Of a stretch of 64,000 nt of DNA, positions 6,849 through 13,029 are shown piece after piece. The DNA comes from Paraburkholderia aromaticivorans (GTDB taxonomy: Bacteria; Pseudomonadota; Gammaproteobacteria; Burkholderiales; Burkholderiaceae), in the NCBI RefSeq assembly GCF_002278075.1, contig NZ_CP022994.1:1-64000 (forward strand), read 5' to 3'. A model generated the notes under the pieces. It did no database searches, had not been told where the DNA came from, and worked only from the letters and a program-made list of their open reading frames with translations. Positions within the stretch are counted from its first letter, which is position 1; each line of letters starts with the position of its first letter. The position numbers and the translations under genes were made by a program.

Positions 6849-7480
6849 GCTTTCACCTCTTGGTAGAACGCGACCATTTCGGCCACGGCTTGGCTATCCT
6901 TGCCAATTTCCTCAACCGTGCAGCCCTCGCTGGTAGCGCGGCGGAACGCCACGCGCTCACACACGCGGGCATTGAGCACGTCGAGTTTGTTTTCCTGCAG
7001 AAATTCGAGCATTTCCTTCCCGTCCTTGGTCCGGGGATCGATGCGCGTAAGCAGGATCTTCACGCGCAGCTCGGGGTTGTAATCCTTGGCCAAGTCGACG
7101 ACCTCGAGTAGATCCGTCATCGCAGCCGCGTCGAAGCCGGACGCGCCGACCGGGACGATCGCCAAATCGGCCAGCAGCAGCGCATTGCGGAGCCCCGGCG
7201 CGTCGCGACCGCCGGCGTCCACGACCGTGTGTGCGAACCCCTTCGACAGTTGCTTGCCCTCATCGAAAATGGCCTTGCCGCGCAGGCATGTCGTCGTCGG
7301 CGACGGCTTGCCTTTCACCGCCTCGCTGTCACGTCGCCATGCCGCCCATGTTGCCGCCGTCTCCTGCGGGTCGCCGTCGATCAGTAGGGTAGGCTCCGAA
7401 CTGGCGAGATGCGTCGCCAGGTGAACAGCCGTCGTCGTTTTGCCTACGCCACCCTTGGTATTCACAACCGCGTATTTCAT
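6845..7480 (-). CDS. parA: ParA-type partition ATPase
   Basis: 211 residues, the short type Ib form without an N-terminal HTH. The deviant Walker A motif KGGVGKTT is at residues 9-16, Walker A' LLIDGDPQETAATWA at about 33-47, and Walker B VVDAGG at about 86-91. It moves plasmid copies apart by ATP-driven nucleoid binding with the RHH partner encoded downstream. An AAGGAG Shine-Dalgarno precedes ATG 7480, and the upstream region holds a TACGTA array (7497-7528), suggesting autoregulation through the partner protein. Confidence 0.93.
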   Translation of the reverse strand: MKYAVVNTKGGVGKTTTAVHLATHLASSEPTLLIDGDPQETAATWAAWRRDSEAVKGKPSPTTTCLRGKAIFDEGKQLSKGFAHTVVDAGGRDAPGLRNALLLADLAIVPVGASGFDAAAMTDLLEVVDLAKDYNPELRVKILLTRIDPRTKDGKEMLEFLQENKLDVLNARVCERVAFRRATSEGCTVEEIGKDSQAVAEMVAFYQEVKA

Positions 7481-7496
7481 GGGTTTCTCCTTATCC

Positions 7497-7528
7497 GTAC
7501 ATACATGCGTATGTAATTACGTAATTAT
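7497..7528 (-). promoter_or_regulatory. TACGTA operator array upstream of parA
   Basis: On the minus strand, ATAATTACGTAATTACATAC followed by GCATGTATGTACGG sits immediately before the parA Shine-Dalgarno. The -35/-10 are not clear because the region is all repeats; it ends at the gene at 7532-7744. The expected role is autorepression of parA-RHH. Confidence 0.55.
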
Positions 7529-7531
7529 GCC

Positions 7532-7744
7532 TTAATGGCAGTCCGAAAGCAAACTGAAGCCGTTGATATGCACCTGGTCCGGCGGTCGGCCGACCTTCGC
7601 AGCAATCTCATGCTTCGCCTGAGCAAGCAGCAACAACTCGACGGTGTTCTCGTCGGCGCCGTCTCCTATAGCGAGTCGAACGGTATGCGCCTTTTCGTCG
7701 AACGATTGCGGGGTCCGATAGAAAACCCGGTATTCGCGTTCCAT
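7532..7744 (-). CDS. Small hypothetical protein, 70 aa
   Basis: Starts MEREYRVFYRTPQSFDEKAH with GAGGGAG just upstream of ATG 7744. A small alpha/beta-like soluble protein; the middle (ADENTVELLLLAQAKHEIAAKVG) is a helix that might mediate pairing. It is located upstream of parA across the TACGTA array and may share a transcript with it. No family recognised. Confidence 0.65.
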   Translation of the reverse strand: MEREYRVFYRTPQSFDEKAHTVRLAIGDGADENTVELLLLAQAKHEIAAKVGRPPDQVHINGFSLLSDCH

Positions 7745-7765
7745 GACTCCCTCGTGCGAGCTACA

Positions 7766-7800
7766 TAATGCCGTATTTACATACGTAAGTACGGCATTAT
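7766..7800. promoter_or_regulatory. 11-bp inverted repeat enclosing a TACGTA site
   Basis: ATAATGCCGTA and TACGGCATTAT are perfect inverted arms around TTTACATACGTAAG. It lies between the gene ending at 7805 and the start of the 70-aa gene. It could be an operator for the TACGTA-binding protein or a transcription stop (no T run is visible). It is the only array held in a long perfect palindrome. Confidence 0.5.
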
Positions 7801-7804
7801 CGGG

Positions 7805-8083
7805 TTAGTCTTCCTGCGAGATCTCGCGGGTAGGGAGGCGATTCAGCAGCTTCTTGGCGTGCTGAACTTCCATCCAGTTGCCCGCCGTCGGCGTCGAGCG
7901 CTCAAAGACGGTCATGACCATCTCGAGCGCATCGGCCAACTCGTGCGCAAAATCAGCGGCCTCGGCCATCTTCTTGAACTGCTCGACGGCCATCGACCGC
8001 CCTTCGGCCGTCCCCTCGGCATAGCCAGCGAGGAGAACGGGCAGCACACTGGCCCACGACATTTTCAGGTCAACGGTCAGCAT
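7805..8083 (-). CDS. Hypothetical plasmid protein, 92 aa
   Basis: Start placed at 8083 (MLTVDLKMSWASVLPVLLAG) because GGGAGG lies at proper distance and the frame upstream overlaps the preceding gene. A mostly helical soluble protein (AEGRSMAVEQFKKMAEAADF; ELADALEMVMTVFE). It overlaps the end of the DUF3560-like gene by 14 bp, so the two are translationally linked. Similar 'MLTVDLKMSWA' small proteins occur on large plasmids, but I know no function. Confidence 0.72.
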   Translation of the reverse strand: MLTVDLKMSWASVLPVLLAGYAEGTAEGRSMAVEQFKKMAEAADFAHELADALEMVMTVFERSTPTAGNWMEVQHAKKLLNRLPTREISQED

Positions 8084-8375
8084 CGCATGCCTCCCTCGTT
8101 TGGACTTCAGCGATACGCTTCTTGAGCCGGCGGATGTCGGCGTTGTTGTTGCGCAGAGCGGATTGAGGGAAGCCGACGCGCCCGGCGAAATCCTTGGTCT
8201 TGAGCTCGCCAATGTGTTCCTCGGAGAACCCCAGCGCCCGCAAGGCGTTGTCATCGCCCTTGCGCAGGGCAGTGTTCGCGGCGCGCATCATTTTCTGCGA
8301 AGCCTTGAGCCGCTCGATCTCGGCCTCCAGCTTCTCGATCGCGTCCGATTCGGACGGTCGCATCGGTTGCTTCAT
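8070..8375 (-). CDS. DUF3560-like small plasmid protein
   Basis: 101 residues from ATG 8375, 7 bp after the TAGGAG of the conserved leader box; an ATG 6 bp further upstream is too close to the SD. An N-terminal coiled helix (EKLEAEIERLKASQKMMRAA) is followed by a block GFPQSALRNNNADIRRLKKR that matches what I remember of the conserved C-terminal block of DUF3560-type and related plasmid/phage proteins. Function unknown. First gene of the leftward pair with the 92-aa protein, behind the promoter at 8463-8506. Confidence 0.75.
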   Translation of the reverse strand: MKQPMRPSESDAIEKLEAEIERLKASQKMMRAANTALRKGDDNALRALGFSEEHIGELKTKDFAGRVGFPQSALRNNNADIRRLKKRIAEVQTREACDADR

Positions 8376-8381
8376 GGTCAT

Positions 8382-8445
8382 GCTCCTAGACGGATGGTCG
8401 TCGGCAAAACCCGGTAGCCGCCGGGCGTTCGCCGGTGCCGCCGAC
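8382..8445 (-). promoter_or_regulatory. Leader hairpin with CGGCUA loop, copy 3
   Basis: Minus strand: CCCGG-CGGCTA-CCGGG core stem (8410-8425) inside an outer GTCGGC/GCCGAC helix, then CCATCCGTCTAGGAGC at the Shine-Dalgarno of the DUF3560-like gene. The core stem sequence differs from the other copies while the loop is the same. Confidence 0.65.
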
Positions 8446-8462
8446 ATCGGCAGCACCAACCT

Positions 8463-8506
8463 AGTATAGCGTACATACATACATACGTAAATACGTAATT
8501 GCGTAT
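8463..8506 (-). promoter_or_regulatory. Promoter with TACGTA operator array, copy 3
   Basis: Leftward promoter with -10 TATACT (complement of 8463-8468), 17-bp spacer and -35 TTTACG (complement of 8486-8491). ACGTA/ATGTA units cover the spacer and continue to the stop codon of the gene at 8506-8808. Confidence 0.66.
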
Positions 8507-8808
8507 TAACGTCGTGAGCCTCTTCCGTGGTTTTTCCCGCCGCATGAGCACTCGCAGCGCATGATCCGGCCCGTCGCGTTGAGGCAGCGAGCGTCACATT
8601 CATGCCGGCTAGGGTTCGATTTGTACTCGATCACCCGCTCGACCGGCAGCACTTGGTCACGTGCGTCGGCGGGAGATCCGACCCACATGTGATAGCCGTC
8701 GTACCGGCGGCCGACCACGCCAGGAAACCGCAGCGCGAATTCAGTGTTCGACATGCTCGTAACGGCCACAAGCTGGCGATCGCCGTGGAAATACTTCATA
8801 TTTGCCAT
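8506..8808 (-). CDS. Small Cys-rich plasmid protein, 100 aa
   Basis: Begins MANMKYFHGDRQLVAVTSMS; either ATG 8808 or the internal ATG 9 bp later could be used. The C-terminus has a conserved-looking cysteine cluster (CDARCLNATGRIMRCECSCG) followed by GKNHG, a combination I have seen in small phage and plasmid proteins; a metal-binding knuckle is likely. Upstream is a TACGTA array (8847-8884), so it belongs to the same putative regulon. Function unknown. Confidence 0.72.
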   Translation of the reverse strand: MANMKYFHGDRQLVAVTSMSNTEFALRFPGVVGRRYDGYHMWVGSPADARDQVLPVERVIEYKSNPSRHECDARCLNATGRIMRCECSCGGKNHGRGSRR

Positions 8809-8846
8809 CGAGATCTCCGCGCAGGAAAGGGTATAGCTATATTGCC

Positions 8847-8884
8847 ATACTTACGTACATACGTAATTGCGTAATTGCGTAAAT
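8847..8884 (-). promoter_or_regulatory. TACGTA operator array, upstream of the Cys-rich gene
   Basis: CATACTTACGTACATACG then TAATTGCGTAATTGCGTAAA on the plus strand. The leftward -10 is less clear than in the other copies (AATATA or TATAGC candidates around 8830-8842). It shares its right flank (AAATATTTGG) with copies 2 and 4. Confidence 0.55.
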
Positions 8885-8914
8885 ATTTGGATGGGTGTTG
8901 AGGCATGTCAGGCG

Positions 8915-9139
8915 GTCAAGGGGACGCCCGGAAGCCGCAGCGGAGCGCAGAGCTGGCCGCAGGCCAGGTCGAGCACCGAACGGGTGAGGACGGCAGCGCA
9001 GCGGCCCTTGACGGGCTGGCGTGCCGGGATAGACGCTTCAGGAAAGGGTGTGGGGGAAGGGTTCTCTCCCCCGCACCCTTGACGACAGAGGGCGACTCGC
9101 TCCCTTCCCGCAGGGCGGGAAGAGCGGGGGGGATGGGTG
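8915..9139 (+). repeat. Dispersed structured repeat, copy 3
   Basis: Third copy of the element at 4640. The big hairpin keeps its GGGTGTGGGGGA/TCTCCCCCGCACCC arms while the loop changes to AGGGTTC, and the CCCTTCCCGC arm is kept; changes concentrated in loops argue for an RNA role. The 230 bp after it hold an operator cluster, two iteron-like units and no clear gene. Confidence 0.75.
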
Positions 9140-9147
9140 CATTACCA

Positions 9148-9170
9148 CATACTTACGTATGTACGTACAC
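9148..9170. promoter_or_regulatory. TACGTA operator cluster after repeat copy 3
   Basis: Plus strand ATACTTACGTATGTACGTAC contains three overlapping ACGTA units. It is not tied to an obvious promoter and lies between repeat copy 3 and an isolated iteron-like unit. Confidence 0.5.
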
Positions 9171-9181
9171 TAAGCCGAAAG

Positions 9182-9196
9182 GTCGGCGATATACGA
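9182..9196. repeat. Isolated iteron-like unit
   Basis: GTCGGCGATATACGA, identical to the consensus of the origin iterons at 12568-12864. A related unit GTCGGCGAAGTACGA is at 9346-9360, just past the repA stop. They could be RepA handcuffing or titration sites. Confidence 0.6.
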
Positions 9197-9345
9197 CACT
9201 TAGGAAGATAGGCAAAAGGCTCGAAAAAGCCTTCCGTGCCGTCGAATTGTTGATGTAGGCGGGAGGGTAGAGCAGCGGCCACGGGCCGGAACGTCCCGAT
9301 TACAGCACGCTGGAACAACAGTCACTGCGGGCACCGACAGCGCGT

Positions 9346-9360
9346 GTCGGCGAAGTACGA
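9346..9360. repeat. Iteron-like unit next to the repA stop
   Basis: GTCGGCGAAGTACGA differs by two bases from the iteron consensus. It lies 10 bp downstream of repA, separated from the main origin array by 3.2 kb. Confidence 0.5.
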
Positions 9361-9370
9361 CCCCGTTCCG

Positions 9371-10297
9371 TTAGTCGTCGGCCATTAGGTTGCCCTGCCG
9401 CTCGAGCTGCTCAAACCAAGTGAACCCGTCGATACGCTGCAGCTCCTTCGTCAACGCCCTGCTGTCGCGCGAGTAGAACACGATCCGGTGGGGCTTCTTG
9501 CTGCTGTCCAGCGCGACACGGTAATCGGGCAGGGCATCGCGCTTGATGATGTCTCGGACGTCGGCCCGGAAATGTCGCAGCGACTGGATCGAGCCGCTTT
9601 TCTGCCGCATGATCTCGATGTCGCATTTCCAGATGGCCTTGTCGCCGGCGTGCTTGCGAGCCAGCTCGTACAGCCGACGCTCGAGCGGTTGCGACAACAG
9701 AAAGTAGCGGCGGTCGATGGTCAGCACCTCGTAGTGCAGGAATGCCTTGTACAGCCATTCCGCGACGATGACGACGACCTCGAGGACACCCTTCCCGTTC
9801 TTGGTCCGCCGAGTAATGGTGTAGTCCTCGATCCAGCCAAAACCTCTCGTCTCCTCTTCGCCGCCTGTCGCGATGTTCGTCTCGATCGTCGTGCCTTTCA
9901 GACGACGTAGCATGTCGAGCATGTTGTCATAGGCTTTGCCGCCCGGATCTCGCTCGGTGCCGGTCAGAAACGCATAGGTATCGATCTTCACCGTGCGAGA
10001 AATCGGCAATCCCGCTTGTCGGGCTTCAATGATCTGCGAGCCCATATAGAGCAGCAAATCCTTGTCGAAGACAGTGGCGGCGCCCAGCACGGACGGAATT
10101 ACCTTGACGCGCTTCTGAGTCGACGGGCTGACGTATTCGCGCACGGTCGTGTCGCGTCGTTTCGACAGGGAGAATAGCGGGAACTCCATGCTGGCCAGGT
10201 CGTCCTTGACCGGCCACTCAAGCATGTTCGCCGCAAATAGCTCCGTCTGCGTGTACGGTTTGTGTTGCCCCCTGACGGGTACTGGTGTTGCTGCCAT
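9371..10297 (-). CDS. repA: Plasmid replication initiator protein RepA
   Basis: 308 residues from ATG 10297, which has GGAGG 8 bp upstream; upstream in-frame ATG/TTG codons are less well placed. The pattern (TELFAANMLEWPVKDDLASM; RVKVIPSVLGAATVFDKDLL; DTYAFLTGTERDPGGKAYDN; PLERRLYELARKHAG) fits the 'replication initiator protein A' family of large proteobacterial plasmids, with tandem winged-helix folds that bind iterons. Likely targets are the GTCGGCGATATACGA repeats at 12.57-12.86 kb. Cotranscribed with the WGR-like gene 26 bp upstream. Confidence 0.92.
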   Translation of the reverse strand: MAATPVPVRGQHKPYTQTELFAANMLEWPVKDDLASMEFPLFSLSKRRDTTVREYVSPSTQKRVKVIPSVLGAATVFDKDLLLYMGSQIIEARQAGLPISRTVKIDTYAFLTGTERDPGGKAYDNMLDMLRRLKGTTIETNIATGGEEETRGFGWIEDYTITRRTKNGKGVLEVVVIVAEWLYKAFLHYEVLTIDRRYFLLSQPLERRLYELARKHAGDKAIWKCDIEIMRQKSGSIQSLRHFRADVRDIIKRDALPDYRVALDSSKKPHRIVFYSRDSRALTKELQRIDGFTWFEQLERQGNLMADD

Positions 10298-10323
10298 TGA
10301 TCCGGCCTCCGGTCCTTCCATCT

Positions 10324-10581
10324 TCAACTGATCTTACAAAGCGTGTACGGACGTCCACGCATGCGCCTAATCACGAGTCGAAAGAGCGGTGCGCATCGGT
10401 CATCCGTCTCCAGAACTGTCTGGAGCGTCCGAATGCGCGTACCGTCTTTCTGGCCCCATGTGCGAAGAGCGACAGGATAACCAAAGAGATCGCGGAACAG
10501 CCGCAGCTCGTAGAACCCGGTAGCTGACTCCCAGCGGGCAACGTGGCCTTGCTTGAGGTCAATGGATGGAACAGCTATCAT
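10324..10581 (-). CDS. WGR-like domain protein, 85 aa
   Basis: A small protein whose core (GFYELRLFRDLFGYPVALRT then WGQKDGT) follows the WGR-domain pattern, in which a conserved Trp-Gly-x motif after a beta-hairpin binds nucleic acid. The usual Arg of WGR is replaced by Gln. It lies directly upstream of repA, so a role in replication or its control is possible. Start 10581 has AGGATAC as Shine-Dalgarno; the leader hairpin copy 4 lies further upstream. Confidence 0.75.
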   Translation of the reverse strand: MIAVPSIDLKQGHVARWESATGFYELRLFRDLFGYPVALRTWGQKDGTRIRTLQTVLETDDRCAPLFRLVIRRMRGRPYTLCKIS

Positions 10582-10603
10582 GATGGGTATCCTAAGCGGA
10601 CGC

Positions 10604-10663
10604 GCTCCTAGACGGGCCTTTGCTCTGGTAGAAGCCCGGTTTGGTAGCCGCCAACCGGGCTTC
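10604..10663 (-). promoter_or_regulatory. Leader hairpin with CGGCUA loop, copy 4
   Basis: The clearest copy: minus-strand stem GAAGCCCGGTTGG / CCAAACCGGGCTTC closing CGGCTA (10631-10663), then CCGTCTAGGAGC at 10604-10615. Here the TAGGAG box is about 20 nt upstream of the start codon and the gene has its own SD (AGGATAC), so the box may be conserved for a reason other than ribosome binding. Confidence 0.68.
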
Positions 10664-10720
10664 GCTCATTTCGCGTTAATTAATTTGCCATATTTTGGCG
10701 GATTATCCTAATTGCCACGT

Positions 10721-11668
10721 TCAGGCGGCAATTTCTTCCTCCAGCGTTTCCTCTTCTTCGCCGATGTCGGTTTCGTCGTCCGTCTCCACATCGTCGGCGT
10801 CGGCCGCCTGCCAAACAGCGTCGGTCGCCTGCGTATCGTAGACCTTCACGGCACCGTCCAGCACGCAAAGCTGGCCACGGACGCGAACCACGAGACCGCG
10901 CCGATCGCCGCGTTCGAGACTACCGTTGTCCCACGCTCGGCACTGGCTGCGATAGCTGAACGTCGCACCTTGCCAGTCAGAGAACGCGGTGAACGACCAG
11001 CCCTCGCATTCGCGATAGGAGCCGCGGCTGAAACCGCCGTCGTTGATGTATTCCCGACCATTCACCACGAAGGTCGGCACGCTGGCGATTCCGTCGTTGG
11101 AGTTCGCGAGTTTGTCGGCGCAGTAAGCATGTCCCCACGTCGAATAGGGGGCTTCGATCGCGTGAATCCTGTCGCGGTAGCTGTCCAAGAAAAACGAGTC
11201 GCGCCACGGCTGGAAGTCGATGGCGCGATTGGTCTCGGACCATCGCCACGCGATCAGCGTGCCGACGTCGCGCACGTACATCGCGGCCGTCGCCACGCAT
11301 CCATCTTCGTCCCGAACCTTGTATTCGATCCCGTCGAAAACCGACCCGACCATCGCCCGGCAGTGAGCGACGAATGCGTCGAACTCGTCGTCCGTTGGCT
11401 TGCACGTCACGCGCCAGAGATGGCGCGGTTCGTCGCCCTCGTCGCAGCGTTCGACCATCTTCTCGAGTTCGTCGCCGGCGAGAGCGAGGCCACGCGCGAA
11501 CAGCGGCCGCGCCGGACCAGCGATGCGCTGGACCGCATCAGTTCCCTTCGCAAACATCGCACGATACTGCTCGACGGTGTATTCCGGATCAAGCCAAGTT
11601 CCGGGCTCATCCAGCGCAAACGCCCGCGCGGCAGCGTCGCCAAAATCGAAGCCGAATTGTTCGCTCAT
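10721..11668 (-). CDS. Hypothetical plasmid protein, 315 aa
   Basis: A 315-residue soluble acidic protein starting MSEQFGFDFGDAAARAF, with TAGGAGC at good distance. The C-terminal 30 residues are almost all Glu/Asp/Thr. A central part (RDSFFLDSYRDRIHAIEAPY; ANSNDGIASVPTFVVNGREY) looks enzyme-like or ligand-binding but matches no family I can name. It is the first gene of a unit driven by the promoter at 11769-11810 with leader hairpin copy 5. The acidic tail could mimic DNA, as in anti-restriction proteins, but that is speculation. Confidence 0.72.
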   Translation of the reverse strand: MSEQFGFDFGDAAARAFALDEPGTWLDPEYTVEQYRAMFAKGTDAVQRIAGPARPLFARGLALAGDELEKMVERCDEGDEPRHLWRVTCKPTDDEFDAFVAHCRAMVGSVFDGIEYKVRDEDGCVATAAMYVRDVGTLIAWRWSETNRAIDFQPWRDSFFLDSYRDRIHAIEAPYSTWGHAYCADKLANSNDGIASVPTFVVNGREYINDGGFSRGSYRECEGWSFTAFSDWQGATFSYRSQCRAWDNGSLERGDRRGLVVRVRGQLCVLDGAVKVYDTQATDAVWQAADADDVETDDETDIGEEEETLEEEIAA

Positions 11669-11674
11669 CGCAGT

Positions 11675-11730
11675 GCTCCTAGACGGTTGGGAGGTAGGCC
11701 GGGGACTGGTAGCCGCCAGTGGTTCCGGCC
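11675..11730 (-). promoter_or_regulatory. Leader hairpin with CGGCUA loop, copy 5
   Basis: Sequence-identical to copy 2 (hairpin 11697-11730, SD box at 11675-11686), as part of a ~400-bp duplicated block. It is the leader of the 315-aa gene. Confidence 0.65.
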
Positions 11731-11768
11731 GGGATGCGGTGAGGCGTGGCCGTCACTGCATGGGATCT

Positions 11769-11810
11769 ATTATAGTCTGATTACGTACATACGTAAATAC
11801 GTAATTGCGT
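11769..11810 (-). promoter_or_regulatory. Promoter with TACGTA operator array, copy 4
   Basis: -10 TATAAT (complement of 11769-11774), 17-bp spacer, -35 TTTACG (complement of 11792-11797), with TACGTA units across the spacer and upstream. Identical to the promoter at 5995-6036. Confidence 0.68.
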
Positions 11811-11844
11811 AAATATTTGGCTGGGGGGTTCGGCATGTCAGGCG

Positions 11845-12072
11845 GTCAAGGGGACGCCCGGAAGCCGCAGCGGAGCGCAGAGCTGGCCGCAGGCCAGGTC
11901 GAGCACCGAACGGGTGAGGACGACAGCGCAGCGGCCCTTGACGGGCTGGCGTGCCGGTGCAGACGCTCCAGTCGAGGGTGTGGGGGAAAGGTTCATCTCC
12001 CCCGCACCCTTGACGACAGAGGGCGACTCGCTCCCTTCCCGCAGGGCGGGAAGGGCGGGGGGATGGGTGGGT
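11845..12072 (+). repeat. Dispersed structured repeat, copy 4
   Basis: Fourth copy, practically identical to copy 2 including the flanks from the leader hairpin onward (5901-6310 versus 11675-12083), which marks a recent duplication or gene conversion. Confidence 0.75.
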
Positions 12073-12089
12073 GGCCGCCGACGGCGGCC

Positions 12090-12480
12090 TTCGCTTGTCG
12101 CTACTTTGTAAAGGCGGAGCCTGAAGGATCGAGATGATGGTTTTTTGCTGTTCGAAGTGAGACGGTCGTTCTGCGATGACGGTGCAAGGATTGGAAGCGG
12201 CGGGGTCAAGGTCGCCCTCCCTTTTTATTGAATGCTTTTGGCCGCGGCGCGGAGGTGCTTCACGGCAGGCTTGCCTGCCGCGTGGAAGCCTTGTTCGCCG
12301 CGGCCTTGGTCAACCTGCGCGGCTGTGCCGCGCCACTTGTTGGGGGGATGCCGGGCGGGAAGGACGCGCGTAGCGCGGCCGGGGCGGAGCGCGCTTGAGC
12401 GCGCGTAGCGAGCCGGCGGGGGGCGCTTGCGCCCCCCAAGAGGCGGAGGCCTCTGCCGCGTTACTACTATGTTTTGTAAA
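12090..12480. other. Gene-free GC-rich hairpin region
   Basis: No convincing gene in about 400 bp. It holds strong palindromes: CGGCAGGC-TT-GCCTGCCG (12263-12280), GGGGCGC-TT-GCGCCCC near 12420-12438, and AGAGGC-GGAG-GCCTCT near 12440-12456, plus repeated GAGCGCGC/GCGCGTAGCG runs. Such a region next to oriV may be a single-strand initiation site, an oriT or simply terminator-rich DNA; no known nic site is visible. Confidence 0.5.
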
Positions 12481-12567
12481 AAAAGGAGGGTTAACAGCCG
12501 CGCGCGTGTTAGCGCTGTGGAAAACTCCTCAAACGCCTTGCGCGACAAGGCTCTGCGCGTTGCGCAT

Positions 12568-12864
12568 GTCGCTGATGTACGAAATGGCCGTCGGCGTTAT
12601 ACGAGTCATTTGTCGCTGATATCCGAGGCTATCCGTCGGCGATATACGAGCGCTTCAACAGCCTGTCCAGAGGCTTATCCACATTGTCGGCGATGTACGA
12701 CCCTTGTCGGCGATGTACGAGCCTGTCGCATCTCCCCTCCTGTACCGCTCTCTCGTCCTAAATCCACCTCTTCCCCTTGTTTTTCGAGGCTTAGCGGGCA
12801 ATCGGTGACGCCCTCAAGTGTCGGCGATATACGAAATCGGCCGGAAAACGTCGGCGATATACGA
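12568..12864. other. oriV: Plasmid replication origin (iterons and DnaA box)
   Basis: Eight units of GTCGGCGATRTACGA (some degenerate) start at 12568, 12590, 12612, 12635, 12686, 12706, 12820 and 12850; the first four are 22-23 bp apart, two turns of the helix. A perfect DnaA box TTATCCACA is at 12675-12683. This is the classical layout of an iteron origin bound by the RepA encoded 2.3 kb away. Flanking sequence has the locally lower GC expected for melting. Confidence 0.88.
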
Positions 12865-12979
12865 GCCCAAAGGGCGCCTCAGAAGCGCTTGCTTCCGTTC
12901 CGTATTCAATCCTGCATGGGAATTAACAATTACATCGACTGATGAAACCAAAAACCCCGACAGTCAGGCTTGCGCGCTC

Positions 12980-13007
12980 TTGTCGTTTTTTGCATCATGG
13001 TTATAAT
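12980..13007 (+). promoter_or_regulatory. Promoter of the transfer operon
   Basis: -35 TTGTCG (12980-12985), 16-bp spacer, -10 TATAAT (13002-13007), followed by the AAAGGAGG Shine-Dalgarno of traM at about 13016. No other clear rightward promoter of this strength is seen before traY. Confidence 0.7.
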
Positions 13008-13029
13008 ACGGAAAAAAGGAGGTGGTTCG

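Noticed and set aside
10604..10663. Leader hairpin copy 4 as a Rho-independent terminator of the 315-aa gene
   Set aside because: No T run follows the stem on the minus strand, and the loop and SD box match the other leader copies.
12090..12480. Assignment of this palindrome cluster as oriT
   Set aside because: No known nic-site sequence and no relaxase gene nearby; kept only as a possibility.
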